From SAR202 cluster bacterium bin16 (GTDB lineage: Bacteria; Chloroflexota; Dehalococcoidia; Lucifugimonadales; Australimonadaceae), in assembly GCA_002238425.1 (NCBI GenBank), contig MPMJ01000023.1:1-47445 (forward strand): a stretch of 47,445 bases of DNA, in the 5' to 3' direction. Below, piece after piece: positions 10,044-18,871 of the stretch; position 1 is the first letter of the stretch, and each line of letters starts with the position of its first letter. A program made the position numbers and the translations under genes. The notes under the pieces are model-generated. The model did no database searches and had not been told where the DNA came from. It was given only the letters and a program-made list of their open reading frames with translations.

Positions 10044-11261
10044 TTAGAGCGTCAGCTCCAGGATGTAGAGCCCGCCCTTCAGCCGGTCGACAACGTACAT
10101 GATGCCGTTCTCGTCCAGGTAGACGTCGTTGATGCCGTTAGACGGCGCGCCTTCCGGGACGGGCGGCACGAAGTACGCCACCTCCTCGGGCCGGAACGGG
10201 TCGCTCGTGTCGAACACCCGTACGCCGGCGTTGAAGAACGTGCCATAGATCAGCGTGTCCGACTGCGAGCAGGTGGGGACGGGCTGGTTCTCGTGGATGT
10301 TGTGCGCGCCGAACCGCCCGCCACGGGTGGCGAAGTCGTTGACGTCAGGCATGGGGAAGGTGCTGATGATGACCGGGTTGGTCTCTTCCCGGATGTCCAT
10401 CATCCAGACGAGCTTGGGGTGGTCCTCGCCGTCGTTCTTCACCGCCTCGTGGGTAACCACCATCAGGTCGCGGCTGAACAGGGGCAGCGCCGTGTGGCAG
10501 AAGCCCGGGAAGGGCGGCGCGACGTTGATGCTGCCGACCACCGAGGGGTTCGCCTTGTCGGAGATGTCCATGATGAACACGCCGGAGTCCAGGTAGCAGC
10601 AGTACGCGCGGTCAGGACGTTCAGGGTAGACGTTGGCGTTGTGCAGCCTGTGGCCGGAGTCCAGGAAAGGATGACGGCGCATCGGGGGAGCCTCGTCCCC
10701 CTCGCGAGTGCCGGGGACCCACCAGCGTCCGGCCTCGACCGGGTGCTCGGGGTCTCGCACGTCAACGATCATGTAGAACTGGTCGTCCAGCTGGTTGCGC
10801 GGTTGGAAGTCGGCGGCGCCGGTGGAGAGGTGCGCGTACTCGCCGTCCACCCACCAGAGGCAGTGGCAGCCGCGGGAGTAGGGGCCTTCCAGGTTCAGGA
10901 AGCCGATCTGGCGGGGGCCCTCATCTGCGTTGCTGATGTCGTAGACCCCCATGCCTACCCCAGGCTGTCCCGGCTGCACGGACTGGTAGGCCACGAGCAT
11001 CACGTCGCCCACGATGGCCAGCGAGTTCGAGCGCAGGTGGGAGTAGGGCAGCTCAGTCTGGACGACCAGCCTGGGGTTGGCGACGTCTGTCACGTCGACG
11101 CTCGTGATGTCCTTGGGCGCGCTCTCGTGGGCAAGGTAGAGGATGCGCCGGCCATCGCTGGTCACGTGGAGGTGCACCCCCTCGCCGATGTTGCCGAAGC
11201 CGTCGAGGTCGTGGTGGGAGATGAGCCGCATGTTGCGGATCTCCTGCGTCTGCGTCGCCAT
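10044..11261 (-). CDS. LVIVD repeat-containing beta-propeller protein
   Basis: 405 residues. Repeated blades of the form V-x-V-x-D-(I/V)-(S/T/R)-D-x-x-x-P (ITSVDVTDVANP, MGVYDISNADEG, MIVDVRDPEHP, FIMDISDKANP, VRVFDTSDPFRP) mark the LVIVD repeat family, whose members fold as beta-propellers. No signal peptide or catalytic motif is visible, and the function is unknown; a binding or structural role is inferred. The ATG at 11261 follows AAGGAGG at 11265-11271. The open frame to 11360 has no ribosome site. The gene stands alone between rex and the DUF503 gene. Confidence 0.8.
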   Translation of the reverse strand: MATQTQEIRNMRLISHHDLDGFGNIGEGVHLHVTSDGRRILYLAHESAPKDITSVDVTDVANPRLVVQTELPYSHLRSNSLAIVGDVMLVAYQSVQPGQPGVGMGVYDISNADEGPRQIGFLNLEGPYSRGCHCLWWVDGEYAHLSTGAADFQPRNQLDDQFYMIVDVRDPEHPVEAGRWWVPGTREGDEAPPMRRHPFLDSGHRLHNANVYPERPDRAYCCYLDSGVFIMDISDKANPSVVGSINVAPPFPGFCHTALPLFSRDLMVVTHEAVKNDGEDHPKLVWMMDIREETNPVIISTFPMPDVNDFATRGGRFGAHNIHENQPVPTCSQSDTLIYGTFFNAGVRVFDTSDPFRPEEVAYFVPPVPEGAPSNGINDVYLDENGIMYVVDRLKGGLYILELTL

Positions 11262-11385
11262 AGCGCCTCCTTCGGAGCGGCGTAGCTCCTCGTCCGTGGG
11301 GTGCAAGTTACTGCAAACCCAACCGCTCGTCACTCCCGCACGCTGGCAGGGAGGAGTCATCCGCCACTGCCTCTACCGGGGCGCG

Positions 11386-11394
11386 TGCTATAGT
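11386..11394 (+). promoter_or_regulatory. Extended -10 promoter element for the DUF503-helicase pair
   Basis: TGC-TATAGT at 11386-11394 is an extended -10 motif, with no clear -35 box. It lies 34 nt upstream of the TTG start at 11428. Confidence 0.45.
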
Positions 11395-11427
11395 GGCGAG
11401 CATCCTCCTTCCGCGGGGTGCGGTTCC

Positions 11428-11721
11428 TTGTACATCGGCTCCTGCCGCCTCACCTTCCGGTTGCACGGCAACGACTCGCTCAAGGGCAAGCGACAGGTCT
11501 CGCGCTCGCTTATCGAGCGCTTCCGCCAGCGCTACAACCTCGCCGCCGCGGAGGTCGCTGCGATGGACGAACACCAGCGGCTCGTCATCGGCATCGCCTG
11601 CGTCAGCAATGAATACTCCCACGCCGAGCAGATGCTCGACAAGGCCGTCGCCTTCGCGGGCAACCATCACCTGGACGCCGAGCTCGTCGACGTCGAGCGC
11701 GGCGTCACAGCCGAGGACTGA
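11428..11721 (+). CDS. DUF503 domain-containing protein
   Basis: 97 residues, the normal DUF503 length. It contains LKGKRQVSRSLIERFRQRYNL and AEVAAMDEHQRLVIGIACVS, both matching this small uncharacterized family of ferredoxin-like fold. TTG at 11428 is chosen because the family begins with YIGSCRLTFRL immediately after it, and the predicted promoter lies just upstream. Three nucleotides separate its stop from the helicase ATG, so the two are probably co-transcribed. DUF503 genes often sit near ribosome-maturation genes; that is not the case here. Confidence 0.8.
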   Translation: MYIGSCRLTFRLHGNDSLKGKRQVSRSLIERFRQRYNLAAAEVAAMDEHQRLVIGIACVSNEYSHAEQMLDKAVAFAGNHHLDAELVDVERGVTAED

Positions 11722-11724
11722 GCG

Positions 11725-14010
11725 ATGGACGCGGCACGGTTCGTCGAACAGCTGCGCACCGGCAGCCTTGCCGGAGAGATCGAGCATGTCCAGGAGATTG
11801 CGGAGCGCGAGGCCGCACACAGCAAACTTGGGTACACGCTCGACCCCCGCCTCGAAGAGGCGCTCGATGCGAAGGGCCTGCTGCCGCTCTACACACACCA
11901 GGCGCGGGCCGTCGACGCTGCGCTGAGCGGGCGGGACGTGGCGCTCTCCACGCCGACGGCGAGCGGCAAGAGCCTCTGCTACCACGTGCCGGTCGCGCAG
12001 GCGATGCTGACCGACCCGTCGGCGCGGGCGCTCTACCTCTTCCCCACCAAGGCGCTCACGCAGGACCAGTTGCGCGGCCTGCGCGGTCTCCTGCCGCCGA
12101 AACTGGCCGGGCGCGTCGCGATCTTCGACGGCGATACGCCGACCGGCGAGCGGAGCGCGGTGCGGCGCTCGGCGCAGGTCGTGTTCACGAACCCTGACAT
12201 GTTGCACGTGGGCATGCTGCCGCACCACCGCACGTGGGCGCGGCTGTGGCAGTCGCTGCGCTACGTCGTCATCGACGAGATGCACGTCTACCGGGGCGTG
12301 TTCGGCTCCCATGTCGCCAACGTGTTGCGGAGGCTGCGCAGGCTGTGCGCGCACTACGGCAGCGACCCAATCTTCATCCTCTGCTCGGCCACCATCGCCA
12401 ACCCCGGCGAGCTGGGGGAGCGCCTCACCGGCAAGCCCGTGGAAGCGATCGAGGAGAACGGCGCGCCCAGCGGCGCGAAGCACTTCGTCTTCTGGAACCC
12501 GCCGCTCGACCCGGAGGGGTTCCGGCAATCCGCGCCCAACACGTCGTCCGCGCTTACGGAGATGCTCGTGCAGCAGGAGGCCCGGACGCTCGTGTTCGTG
12601 CGCACGCGGCGCCAGGCGGAGGTCGTCTGCCTCGACGTCCGCAGGCGGCTCCAGCGGAGCAGCGCCGAACTTGCGGAGCGCGTCCGCCCCTATCGCGGCT
12701 CGTACCTGCCGGAGGAGCGGCGCGCGGTGGAGCAGGGGATGCTGAACGGCGACCTGATGGGTGTCGTCGCGACGAACGCGCTGGAGCTCGGCATCGACAT
12801 CGGCGGGCTGGACACGACCGTCCTCACCGGCTACCCGGGGAGCGTCGCCAGCACCTGGCAGCAGGCCGGGCGCAGCGGTCGCACGAACGAGGGCGCGCTG
12901 AGCATCCTCGTGGCGCGCGACGACCCCCTCGACCAATACATCATGCGCCACCCGCGCTTCGTCTTCGGACGCTCGCACGAGCACGCGCGCATACGGCCGG
13001 ACAATCCGTACGTGCTCGGCCCGCACCTGAAGGCCGCGGCGTACGAGTTGCCGCTCCGCCCCGAGGAGGCCGCGCTCTTCGGCAACGGCTTCGAGCCGCA
13101 GGTGGACGCGCTCGCTGAGGAGGGCGCGCTGCAGGAGCGCAACGGACGCTGGTTCATCGCGCCGTCGGTCGAGTACCCCGCGGGCGAGGTCAACATACGC
13201 TCCACGTCGCACGTGGACTACGTCGTCGTCGAGGCGCGGTCGGGCCGCGTGATGGAGCACGTGGACGAGTACTCCGCGTTCAGCCAGCTCCACCCCGGCG
13301 CGGTCTACCTCCACCTCGGCGAGTCGTACGTCGTCGAGGACCTCGACCTCGAGGCGCACGTCGCATGGTTGTCGCGCAGCGAGCCCGCGTTCTACACCGA
13401 CGTGCACGAGTTGACCGACATCCGCATCGCCGAGACGCGCGCGACGAAGACGCTGAACGGCGCGACGGTCTGCTTCGGCGACGTGGAGGTCTCGCGGCAC
13501 GTGATCGGCTATCGCAAGCGTCCGCTGTATGACGGCGCGCAGCGACGCGGCGACAGCCTGGCCGAGACGGCGCTCCAACTGCCCCCGCGCGTCTTCTCCA
13601 CCGCCGCCGTCTGGTTCGACCTGCCCCCGGAGGTACACGACCGCGCGCGCAAGGAGCGCGCCGACCTGTCGGGCGGCTTGCACGCGATGGAGCACGCGGC
13701 CATCGGCGTCCTGCCGCTGTTCGCGCTCTGCGACCGGAACGACATCGGCGGCGTCTCGACGGCGCTCCATCCGGACACCGGCGAGCCGCAGGTGTTCATC
13801 TACGACGGCCACCCAGGTGGGGTCGGCATCGCGGAGCACGCCTACGCGGTGATTGAGGAGTTGCTCGACGCGACGCTCGGCGCGGTCGCGGAGTGCTCGT
13901 GCGCGTCGGGCTGCCCGTCGTGCATCCAGTCGCCGAAGTGCGGGAACAACAACTACCCGCTGGACAAGCGCGTCGCGGCGGATTTGCTTCGGGGGTTGTT
14001 GAGGAAGTAG
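11725..14010 (+). CDS. DEAD/DEAH-box helicase, Hrq1/MrfA-like, with C-terminal zinc-cluster domain
   Basis: 761 residues of superfamily 2. Walker A TPTASGKS at 76-83, DEMH box at about 185-188, SATIANPGELGERL as motif III region, and QAGRSGR as motif VI. The C-terminal domain has four cysteines in CSCASGCPSCIQSPKCG (about residues 723-739), the metal-binding cluster of DUF1998/MrfA-type proteins. MrfA and Hrq1 act in repair of crosslinks and bulky adducts, which suggests a DNA-repair role. The usual box is DEVH or DEAH; DEMH is a mild variant. It sits directly behind the DUF503 gene. Confidence 0.9.
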   Translation: MDAARFVEQLRTGSLAGEIEHVQEIAEREAAHSKLGYTLDPRLEEALDAKGLLPLYTHQARAVDAALSGRDVALSTPTASGKSLCYHVPVAQAMLTDPSARALYLFPTKALTQDQLRGLRGLLPPKLAGRVAIFDGDTPTGERSAVRRSAQVVFTNPDMLHVGMLPHHRTWARLWQSLRYVVIDEMHVYRGVFGSHVANVLRRLRRLCAHYGSDPIFILCSATIANPGELGERLTGKPVEAIEENGAPSGAKHFVFWNPPLDPEGFRQSAPNTSSALTEMLVQQEARTLVFVRTRRQAEVVCLDVRRRLQRSSAELAERVRPYRGSYLPEERRAVEQGMLNGDLMGVVATNALELGIDIGGLDTTVLTGYPGSVASTWQQAGRSGRTNEGALSILVARDDPLDQYIMRHPRFVFGRSHEHARIRPDNPYVLGPHLKAAAYELPLRPEEAALFGNGFEPQVDALAEEGALQERNGRWFIAPSVEYPAGEVNIRSTSHVDYVVVEARSGRVMEHVDEYSAFSQLHPGAVYLHLGESYVVEDLDLEAHVAWLSRSEPAFYTDVHELTDIRIAETRATKTLNGATVCFGDVEVSRHVIGYRKRPLYDGAQRRGDSLAETALQLPPRVFSTAAVWFDLPPEVHDRARKERADLSGGLHAMEHAAIGVLPLFALCDRNDIGGVSTALHPDTGEPQVFIYDGHPGGVGIAEHAYAVIEELLDATLGAVAECSCASGCPSCIQSPKCGNNNYPLDKRVAADLLRGLLRK

Positions 14011-14040
14011 GGGTGGATAGGAGGCTCGAACACTGCCGCC

Positions 14041-14095
14041 ATCATGCAGAATGATACTGATTTTCATGCGTACTGCATGATATGATTGCTGCATG
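14041..14095 (+). promoter_or_regulatory. vapBC promoter and operator; probably leaderless start
   Basis: ATCATGCAG at 14041-14049 and CTGCATGAT at 14073-14081 form a perfect inverted repeat. A third half-site, CTGCATG, at 14089-14095 includes the start codon. TATGAT at 14081-14086 is a good -10 box that would place the transcript start at about 14093, the A of the ATG. No Shine-Dalgarno precedes the gene. Confidence 0.6.
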
Positions 14096-14326
14096 CCGAA
14101 CCTGCAAGTAAGGAACGTGCCGGACAACCTCCACGAGCGTCTTCGCCGTCGTGCGCGTGAGAACAATTGCTCCATGAGCACCGTCGTCCTGGCCGCAGTG
14201 GAACGGGAGCTTGCGCGGTGGGAATGGGAAGAGCACCTGTCGCAGCGCCCCAGGACCGCACTCGGCGTTGAAGCGGCAACACTGCTCGCTGAGGAGCGCG
14301 CGTTCCGCGACGTGGAGACTGGGTGA
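14093..14326 (+). CDS. VapB/FitA-type antitoxin (ribbon-helix-helix)
   Basis: 77 residues. The N-terminus, MPNLQVRNVPDNLHERLRRRA, is the FitA/Arc-like ribbon-helix-helix DNA-binding domain. The C-terminal part (RTALGVEAATLLAEERAFRD) should wrap the toxin. Antitoxins of this type repress their own promoter with the toxin. The inverted repeats at 14041-14095 are the likely operator. It overlaps the toxin gene by 4 nt (GTGA). Confidence 0.85.
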   Translation: MPNLQVRNVPDNLHERLRRRARENNCSMSTVVLAAVERELARWEWEEHLSQRPRTALGVEAATLLAEERAFRDVETG

Positions 14327-14724
14327 GCGGATACGTTGTCGATGCCTCCGTCGCGGTTGAGTACCTCCTGAGGACGTCCCTTGGTCTGACACTGGCCGAC
14401 GTGATCGAAGGCGCCTCTCTGGCCGCGCCCGAGTTGCTGGACGCAGAGGTGCTGTCGGTGCTGCGGCGGGCTGTGTTGCGCGGGCACCTCGAGGAGGCTC
14501 GTGCGCAGATGGCCATTGACGATCTCATACAGTGGCCTCTGGAGCGCATCCCTCACCGCGCCCTGGCGCCATTGGCCTGGCAACACTTCAGGAACGTCAG
14601 CGCTTATGACGCCTTCTACGTAGCAGCCGCTCGTGCCCTGGACATGCCCCTCATGACTGCTGACGGACGCCTGTCACGGGTATCGGGCCTGGGTGTAGTC
14701 GTGCAGCACATCCGCATGGGGTAG
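14323..14724 (+). CDS. VapC-type PIN-domain ribonuclease toxin
   Basis: 133 residues with the four acidic residues of a PIN nuclease in their usual places: D7 (VVDASV), E42 (LLDAEVLSVL), D96 (SAYDAFYVAAA) and D114 (LMTADGRL). VapC toxins cleave tRNA or rRNA. The GTG start at 14323 overlaps the antitoxin stop, which couples the pair. All active-site residues are intact, so the toxin is probably functional. The nucleotide composition resembles the flanks, so no recent transfer is evident. Confidence 0.88.
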   Translation: MSGYVVDASVAVEYLLRTSLGLTLADVIEGASLAAPELLDAEVLSVLRRAVLRGHLEEARAQMAIDDLIQWPLERIPHRALAPLAWQHFRNVSAYDAFYVAAARALDMPLMTADGRLSRVSGLGVVVQHIRMG

Positions 14725-14841
14725 TCGGCCCTCGGTACTGGCCATAAGAGCCTGCCGCACCTGTACCCCCTGCTCCTGAGTGGGTAGGTGCCGCACTGTC
14801 CAGCCCGCAGAGCCTGTCAACCGAGGGGCGAAGGCATTATC

Positions 14842-16533
14842 ATGGGGTGTGTGCACCGAGGCGCCCGTTTCTTCTGCATCTCTCTCCTGCTGGCCGTGAC
14901 GGCGCTGGCGTCCGCTTGCTCAGCGCAACCGGACGAGGCCGTTGAGACTCCTCCGGCATCCGGCGAGATACCGCTGCGCATCCTTGCCCTCAACGACTTC
15001 CACGGCAACATCGCCACGTCCTCCGACTCCTTCGGCGGGGTGGGGCGCGCCGATTACCTCGCCGCTAACATCGAGGCAGCACGGGCCGAAGTCGAGAACT
15101 CCGCCTTCGTCTCCGCAGGCGATCTCATCGGAGGGTCGCCCCTCATCTCCGCTCTCTTCTACGACGAACCGACCGTCGAGGCCATGAACCTGATGGGGCT
15201 GGACTTCAACGGCGTGGGCAACCACGAGTTCGACGAGGGACTCGCCGAACTCCGGCGGATGCAGCACGGCGGCCCCCACCCCATCGAAGGCGACCTTGAC
15301 GGCGACCCCTTCGGCGGCGCCGAGTTCGAGTTCCTCGCCGCCAACGTCATAGACGACGCCACCGGGGACACTGTCTTCCCTCCCTATGCCGTCCGACACT
15401 ACGAGGACGTTGGCGTCGCGTTCATCGGCCTCACCCTCCAGGGCACTCCGTCCATCGTGTCCCAGTGGGCAGTAGAGGGCCTGACCTTCCTGGACGAGGC
15501 AGAGACGGTCAACGCCCTGGTCCCCGGCCTACGGGCCGAGGGCATCGAGGCTATCGTCGTCCTGCTGCACGAGGGCGGGAGGTCCGACGGCGGCCAGAAC
15601 GACTGCGGCTCGGGGCTTACCGGCCGGATCGCAGACGTCGCCGCGCGTATGGACGACGCGGTGGACGTCATCATCGCGGGCCATACCAACGATGAGTTCG
15701 TCTGCCAGGTGCACGGCAAATGGATCACCATGGCCGACAACCGGGGACGGCTGTTCACGGTCATCGACGCCGCCTTGGACCGGGCCACGGGAGACCTCAC
15801 GGTGAAGGCCGTCGAGAACGTTCCCAACTCCCAGGCCGGAGTCACGCCCGACCCGGCGCTCACCGCGCTCATCGACCGGTACGACGACCTCTCGGCGCCG
15901 CTTGCCAACGCTGTCGTCGGCTCCATCACCGCGGACGTCACCCGCTGGAGGAACGCCGCTGGCGAGTCCGCGCTCGGAGACATCATCGCCGATGCCCACC
16001 TGGCGTCGACGCGAGCTGCGGGAAGCGGCGGGGCCGTGGTGGCCTTCATGCATCCCGGCGGTATCCGCGAAGACCTCCTCTTCGACAGCATCGGCCCGGA
16101 GTCCGATGGGGAGTTGACCTACGGAGAAGCGTTCTCGGTGCTGCCCTTCGGAAACAGCCTCGTCACCATGTCGCTCACGGGCGCCCAGATCGAAGCCCTG
16201 CTTCAGTCCCAGTTCCGCGGCCCCCCGGACGACACCAGCGACGTGCTCCAGGTCTCGAGCGGGTTCAGTTACACCTGGGATGCAGCGCGCCCGGAGGGCG
16301 CAAGGGTGGACCCCTCCACCATCATGATTGACGGCGTCCCGATTGATCCCGAGGCAACGTACCGGGTCACCGCCAACAATTTCCTGGCCGACGGAGGCGA
16401 CGACTACAACGTGTTCAGGGAAGGCGCGGAGCGCACCGGCGGGGATATTGACGTCGCCGCTCTGGTCGCATACTTCGAATCCTTCAGCCAGGTCGCCCCA
16501 GGCCCCCAGGACCGCATCACCCGTCTCAACTGA
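14842..16533 (+). CDS. 5'-nucleotidase / 2',3'-cyclic phosphodiesterase, UshA-like lipoprotein
   Basis: 563 residues. An N-terminal signal with a lipobox-like ASAC (C26) suggests a membrane-anchored, exported protein. The metallophosphoesterase domain has LALNDFHGNI, GDLIGGSP, GNHEFDEG, VLLHEGG and IIAGHTN, i.e. the dinuclear metal ligands. The 5'-nucleotidase C-terminal substrate-binding domain follows (DIIADAHLAST, YGEAFSVLPFGNSLV, NNFLADGGDDY). It would release nucleosides and phosphate outside the cell. The ATG at 14842 is preferred over an upstream in-frame ATG at 14788 because the signal peptide begins there. Confidence 0.9.
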   Translation: MGCVHRGARFFCISLLLAVTALASACSAQPDEAVETPPASGEIPLRILALNDFHGNIATSSDSFGGVGRADYLAANIEAARAEVENSAFVSAGDLIGGSPLISALFYDEPTVEAMNLMGLDFNGVGNHEFDEGLAELRRMQHGGPHPIEGDLDGDPFGGAEFEFLAANVIDDATGDTVFPPYAVRHYEDVGVAFIGLTLQGTPSIVSQWAVEGLTFLDEAETVNALVPGLRAEGIEAIVVLLHEGGRSDGGQNDCGSGLTGRIADVAARMDDAVDVIIAGHTNDEFVCQVHGKWITMADNRGRLFTVIDAALDRATGDLTVKAVENVPNSQAGVTPDPALTALIDRYDDLSAPLANAVVGSITADVTRWRNAAGESALGDIIADAHLASTRAAGSGGAVVAFMHPGGIREDLLFDSIGPESDGELTYGEAFSVLPFGNSLVTMSLTGAQIEALLQSQFRGPPDDTSDVLQVSSGFSYTWDAARPEGARVDPSTIMIDGVPIDPEATYRVTANNFLADGGDDYNVFREGAERTGGDIDVAALVAYFESFSQVAPGPQDRITRLN

Positions 16534-16543
16534 CCGCACTGCT

Positions 16544-16581
16544 CCTCTCTCCCACTGGGAGAAGGGCCGAGGGGTGAGGGT
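16544..16581. repeat. Dispersed repeat, family E (CTCTCCC/GGGAG type)
   Basis: CTCTCTCCCACTGGGAGAAGG plus the following GGGGTGAGGG belongs to a family also found at 31003-31039 and 36780-36822. A translated copy lies inside the gene at about 22268-22316. Confidence 0.65.
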
Positions 16582-16609
16582 TGTCCGGGCCGCTGATAGA
16601 CTGCGGCGC

Positions 16610-17743
16610 ATGACGGACCCCACCGGGAAGGCGGCCTACGTCTACGACGACGTGCTCTCCGGCCACGTGCTGCGGGAGGGCCACCCGATGCGCCCCGTGC
16701 GCCTGCGCCACACCTATGCGCTGCTGCGCGCCTATGGGGCGTTCGAAGACGAACATGCCCTGCTCGTGCCGCCGCGCCCTGCGACGCTCGACGAGTTGAC
16801 GACGTTCCACACCGAGGAGTACGTCGAGACCGTCCGCCGCCTCAGTAGCGGTGAGGAAGCCGATAGCGACCGGCACGGCTTCTCCGCGCAGGGCGACAAT
16901 CCCGTCTACGAAGGCATGTACGAGGCGGCGCTGCTCTCGACCGGCGCGTCGGTGCAGGCGGCGGAACTCATCGCGGACGGCGAGGCGTCGGCGGCGTTCG
17001 CTCCGGCGGGCGGGCTCCACCACGCGATGCGCGGGTGGGCGTCTGGCTTCTGCATCTTCAACGACCCGGTCGTCGCCATCAACGTGCTGCGCAAGCGCGG
17101 CCTGCGCGTGGTGTACGTGGATGTCGACGCGCACCACGGCGATGGCGTGCAGGCCGCCTTCTACCGCGACACGGACGTGATGACGGTCTCCGTGCACGAG
17201 AGCGGGCGCTGGCTCTTCCCCGGCACCGGTGCCGTGAACGAGGTCGGCGCCGGCGAGGCCGCGGGCTACTCCGTGAACCTGCCGCTCTTCCCCTACACGG
17301 GCGACGACGTCTACCAGGAGGCGTTCGAGCGCGTCGTGCCGCCGCTCATCGAGGCGTTCGCGCCGGACGTGCTCGCGGTGCAGATGGGCGCGGACGCCTA
17401 CGTCACCGACCCACTGACGCACCTCGCGCTCAGCACGCACGGCTACGAGGCTGTCGTGCGGCGGCTCGGTGCGATGGGTTACCCGATGCTGGCGTTCGGG
17501 GGTGGCGGCTACGACCTCGACGCGACGGCGCGCTGCTGGACGCTCGCGTACGGCTCAATGGTCGGCCGCGAGTGGCCGGACGACCTGCCGTCGGGCGCGG
17601 ACGCCTACCTCACAAGCCTGCACCTGCGCGACGCCGTGCTGCCCCAGATCGAGCAGCAACTGTATGAGAAGTCGCGCGAGTTTGTGCAGCAGCAGGTCGC
17701 GGAGATCGAGCGGCTCATCTTTCCCGTGCACGGGCTCGGGTAG
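16610..17743 (+). CDS. Histone deacetylase family protein (AcuC-like)
   Basis: 377 residues, the AcuC/HDAC class I-II length. It keeps the catalytic His pair in GGLHHAM (H137/H138), zinc ligands D173 and H175 in DVDAHHGDGVQ, a further Asp in GADAYVTDPL, and the GGGGYD glycine loop. In bacteria such enzymes remove acetyl groups from proteins (AcuC on acetyl-CoA synthetase) or from polyamines; the substrate is not determined by sequence. The ATG at 16610 starts the family N-terminus (AAYVYDDVLSGHVLREGHP); the longer frame to 16328 runs inside the upstream gene. It is followed after 9 nt by the enolase-superfamily gene. Confidence 0.9.
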   Translation: MTDPTGKAAYVYDDVLSGHVLREGHPMRPVRLRHTYALLRAYGAFEDEHALLVPPRPATLDELTTFHTEEYVETVRRLSSGEEADSDRHGFSAQGDNPVYEGMYEAALLSTGASVQAAELIADGEASAAFAPAGGLHHAMRGWASGFCIFNDPVVAINVLRKRGLRVVYVDVDAHHGDGVQAAFYRDTDVMTVSVHESGRWLFPGTGAVNEVGAGEAAGYSVNLPLFPYTGDDVYQEAFERVVPPLIEAFAPDVLAVQMGADAYVTDPLTHLALSTHGYEAVVRRLGAMGYPMLAFGGGGYDLDATARCWTLAYGSMVGREWPDDLPSGADAYLTSLHLRDAVLPQIEQQLYEKSREFVQQQVAEIERLIFPVHGLG

Positions 17744-17752
17744 GAGGCATCC

Positions 17753-18835
17753 ATGCGCATCGCGTCGTTCGAGACGATGGCAGTCCGCATCCCGCGCGAG
17801 CCCGGGCCGTCCGCGCCGCGCGAGGAGGCCGACTACGTCACGCTCCGGCTGCGCACGGACGACGGCATCGAGGGCATCGCCTACGCGGGTTTCGCGTCGA
17901 CGCTCGTGACGAAGGCGCTCAAGGAGACGGTGGACGCGCTCGCGGCGGAGACGGTCGGCACCGACCCGCACGCCGTCGAGGCGATCGGGCGTAGCCTCGC
18001 CCGCAAGGCGGGCGGCGGGTCGCCCGCGGGACTCGTGACGCGCGCCATCTCCGCGATCGACGTGGCGCTGTGGGACATCCGCGGCAAGGCGCTGGGGATG
18101 CCGGTCTGGAAACTGCTCGGAGCGGCCTCCGGTTCCGTGCCCACCTACGCCAGCGGCTTCCTTTGGCGGCACTACGACCTCGAAGCGCTCGCCACGGCCG
18201 CCGCCGACCTCGCCGGGCAGGGCTTCCGCGCGATGAAGTTCCGCATGGGCGCTGAAGCGTCGGCGGACGCGGAGCTGGCGCGGCTGCGCACGATGCGCGA
18301 GGCCGCCGGCCCGGACGTCGACCTGATGGTGGATATCAACCAGGGGTGGGACGTGAACCGCGCCATCACGGTTGGGCGCGGCATGGCCGAGTACGGCCTC
18401 TTCTGGCTGGAGGACCCGGTGCACTTCCAGGACTACGCCGGGCTCGCCCGCATCGCCGACGCGCTGGACACGCCTATCGCCGCGGGTGAGTACCACTACG
18501 GCGTCGAGCCGTTCCGCCACATGCTGGAGGCGCGCTCCATCGACATCGTCATGGTGGACCTTCTGCGCGTGGGCGGCATCACACAGTGGATGAAGGCCGC
18601 ATACATGGCGGAGGCGTACAACCTGCCGGTAGTGACGCACCTGGCGCCGGAGATACTCGGCCACGCGCTTGCCGCCGCGCCGAACGGCCTCTACGTCGAG
18701 CACATGCCGTGGGCGTTCGCGCTGTTCGAGGAGGTCCCGCAACTCGACCCTGCGACGGGACGCCTCGTGATGCCAGACGAGCCCGGCCTGGGGCTGCGCT
18801 TCGATGAGGCCCGAATCTCGGCCAGCGCGCTCTAG
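17753..18835 (+). CDS. Mandelate racemase/muconate lactonizing enzyme family protein
   Basis: 360 residues of the enolase superfamily. Metal ligands are D194 (MVDINQGW), E220 (WLEDPV) and E246 (AGEYHYG). A base motif KFR (K162, R164) replaces the KxK of mandelate racemase, and a D269-H296 pair matches its Asp-His dyad. That combination places it in the mandelate racemase subgroup, most of whose members are sugar-acid dehydratases; the exact substrate cannot be read. SAR202-type Chloroflexota carry many such paralogs, which supports the lineage guess. ATG at 17753 follows GGAGG. Confidence 0.88.
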   Translation: MRIASFETMAVRIPREPGPSAPREEADYVTLRLRTDDGIEGIAYAGFASTLVTKALKETVDALAAETVGTDPHAVEAIGRSLARKAGGGSPAGLVTRAISAIDVALWDIRGKALGMPVWKLLGAASGSVPTYASGFLWRHYDLEALATAAADLAGQGFRAMKFRMGAEASADAELARLRTMREAAGPDVDLMVDINQGWDVNRAITVGRGMAEYGLFWLEDPVHFQDYAGLARIADALDTPIAAGEYHYGVEPFRHMLEARSIDIVMVDLLRVGGITQWMKAAYMAEAYNLPVVTHLAPEILGHALAAAPNGLYVEHMPWAFALFEEVPQLDPATGRLVMPDEPGLGLRFDEARISASAL

Positions 18836-18871
18836 GATGGCGCTGTGCGGCGCGGTAGAATCGTATTTGAA

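Noticed and set aside
11308..14586. Very long open frame on the minus strand opposite the helicase
   Set aside because: Antisense shadow of a GC-rich gene: arginine/alanine-rich without any recognisable domain, while the plus strand encodes a full helicase with motifs.
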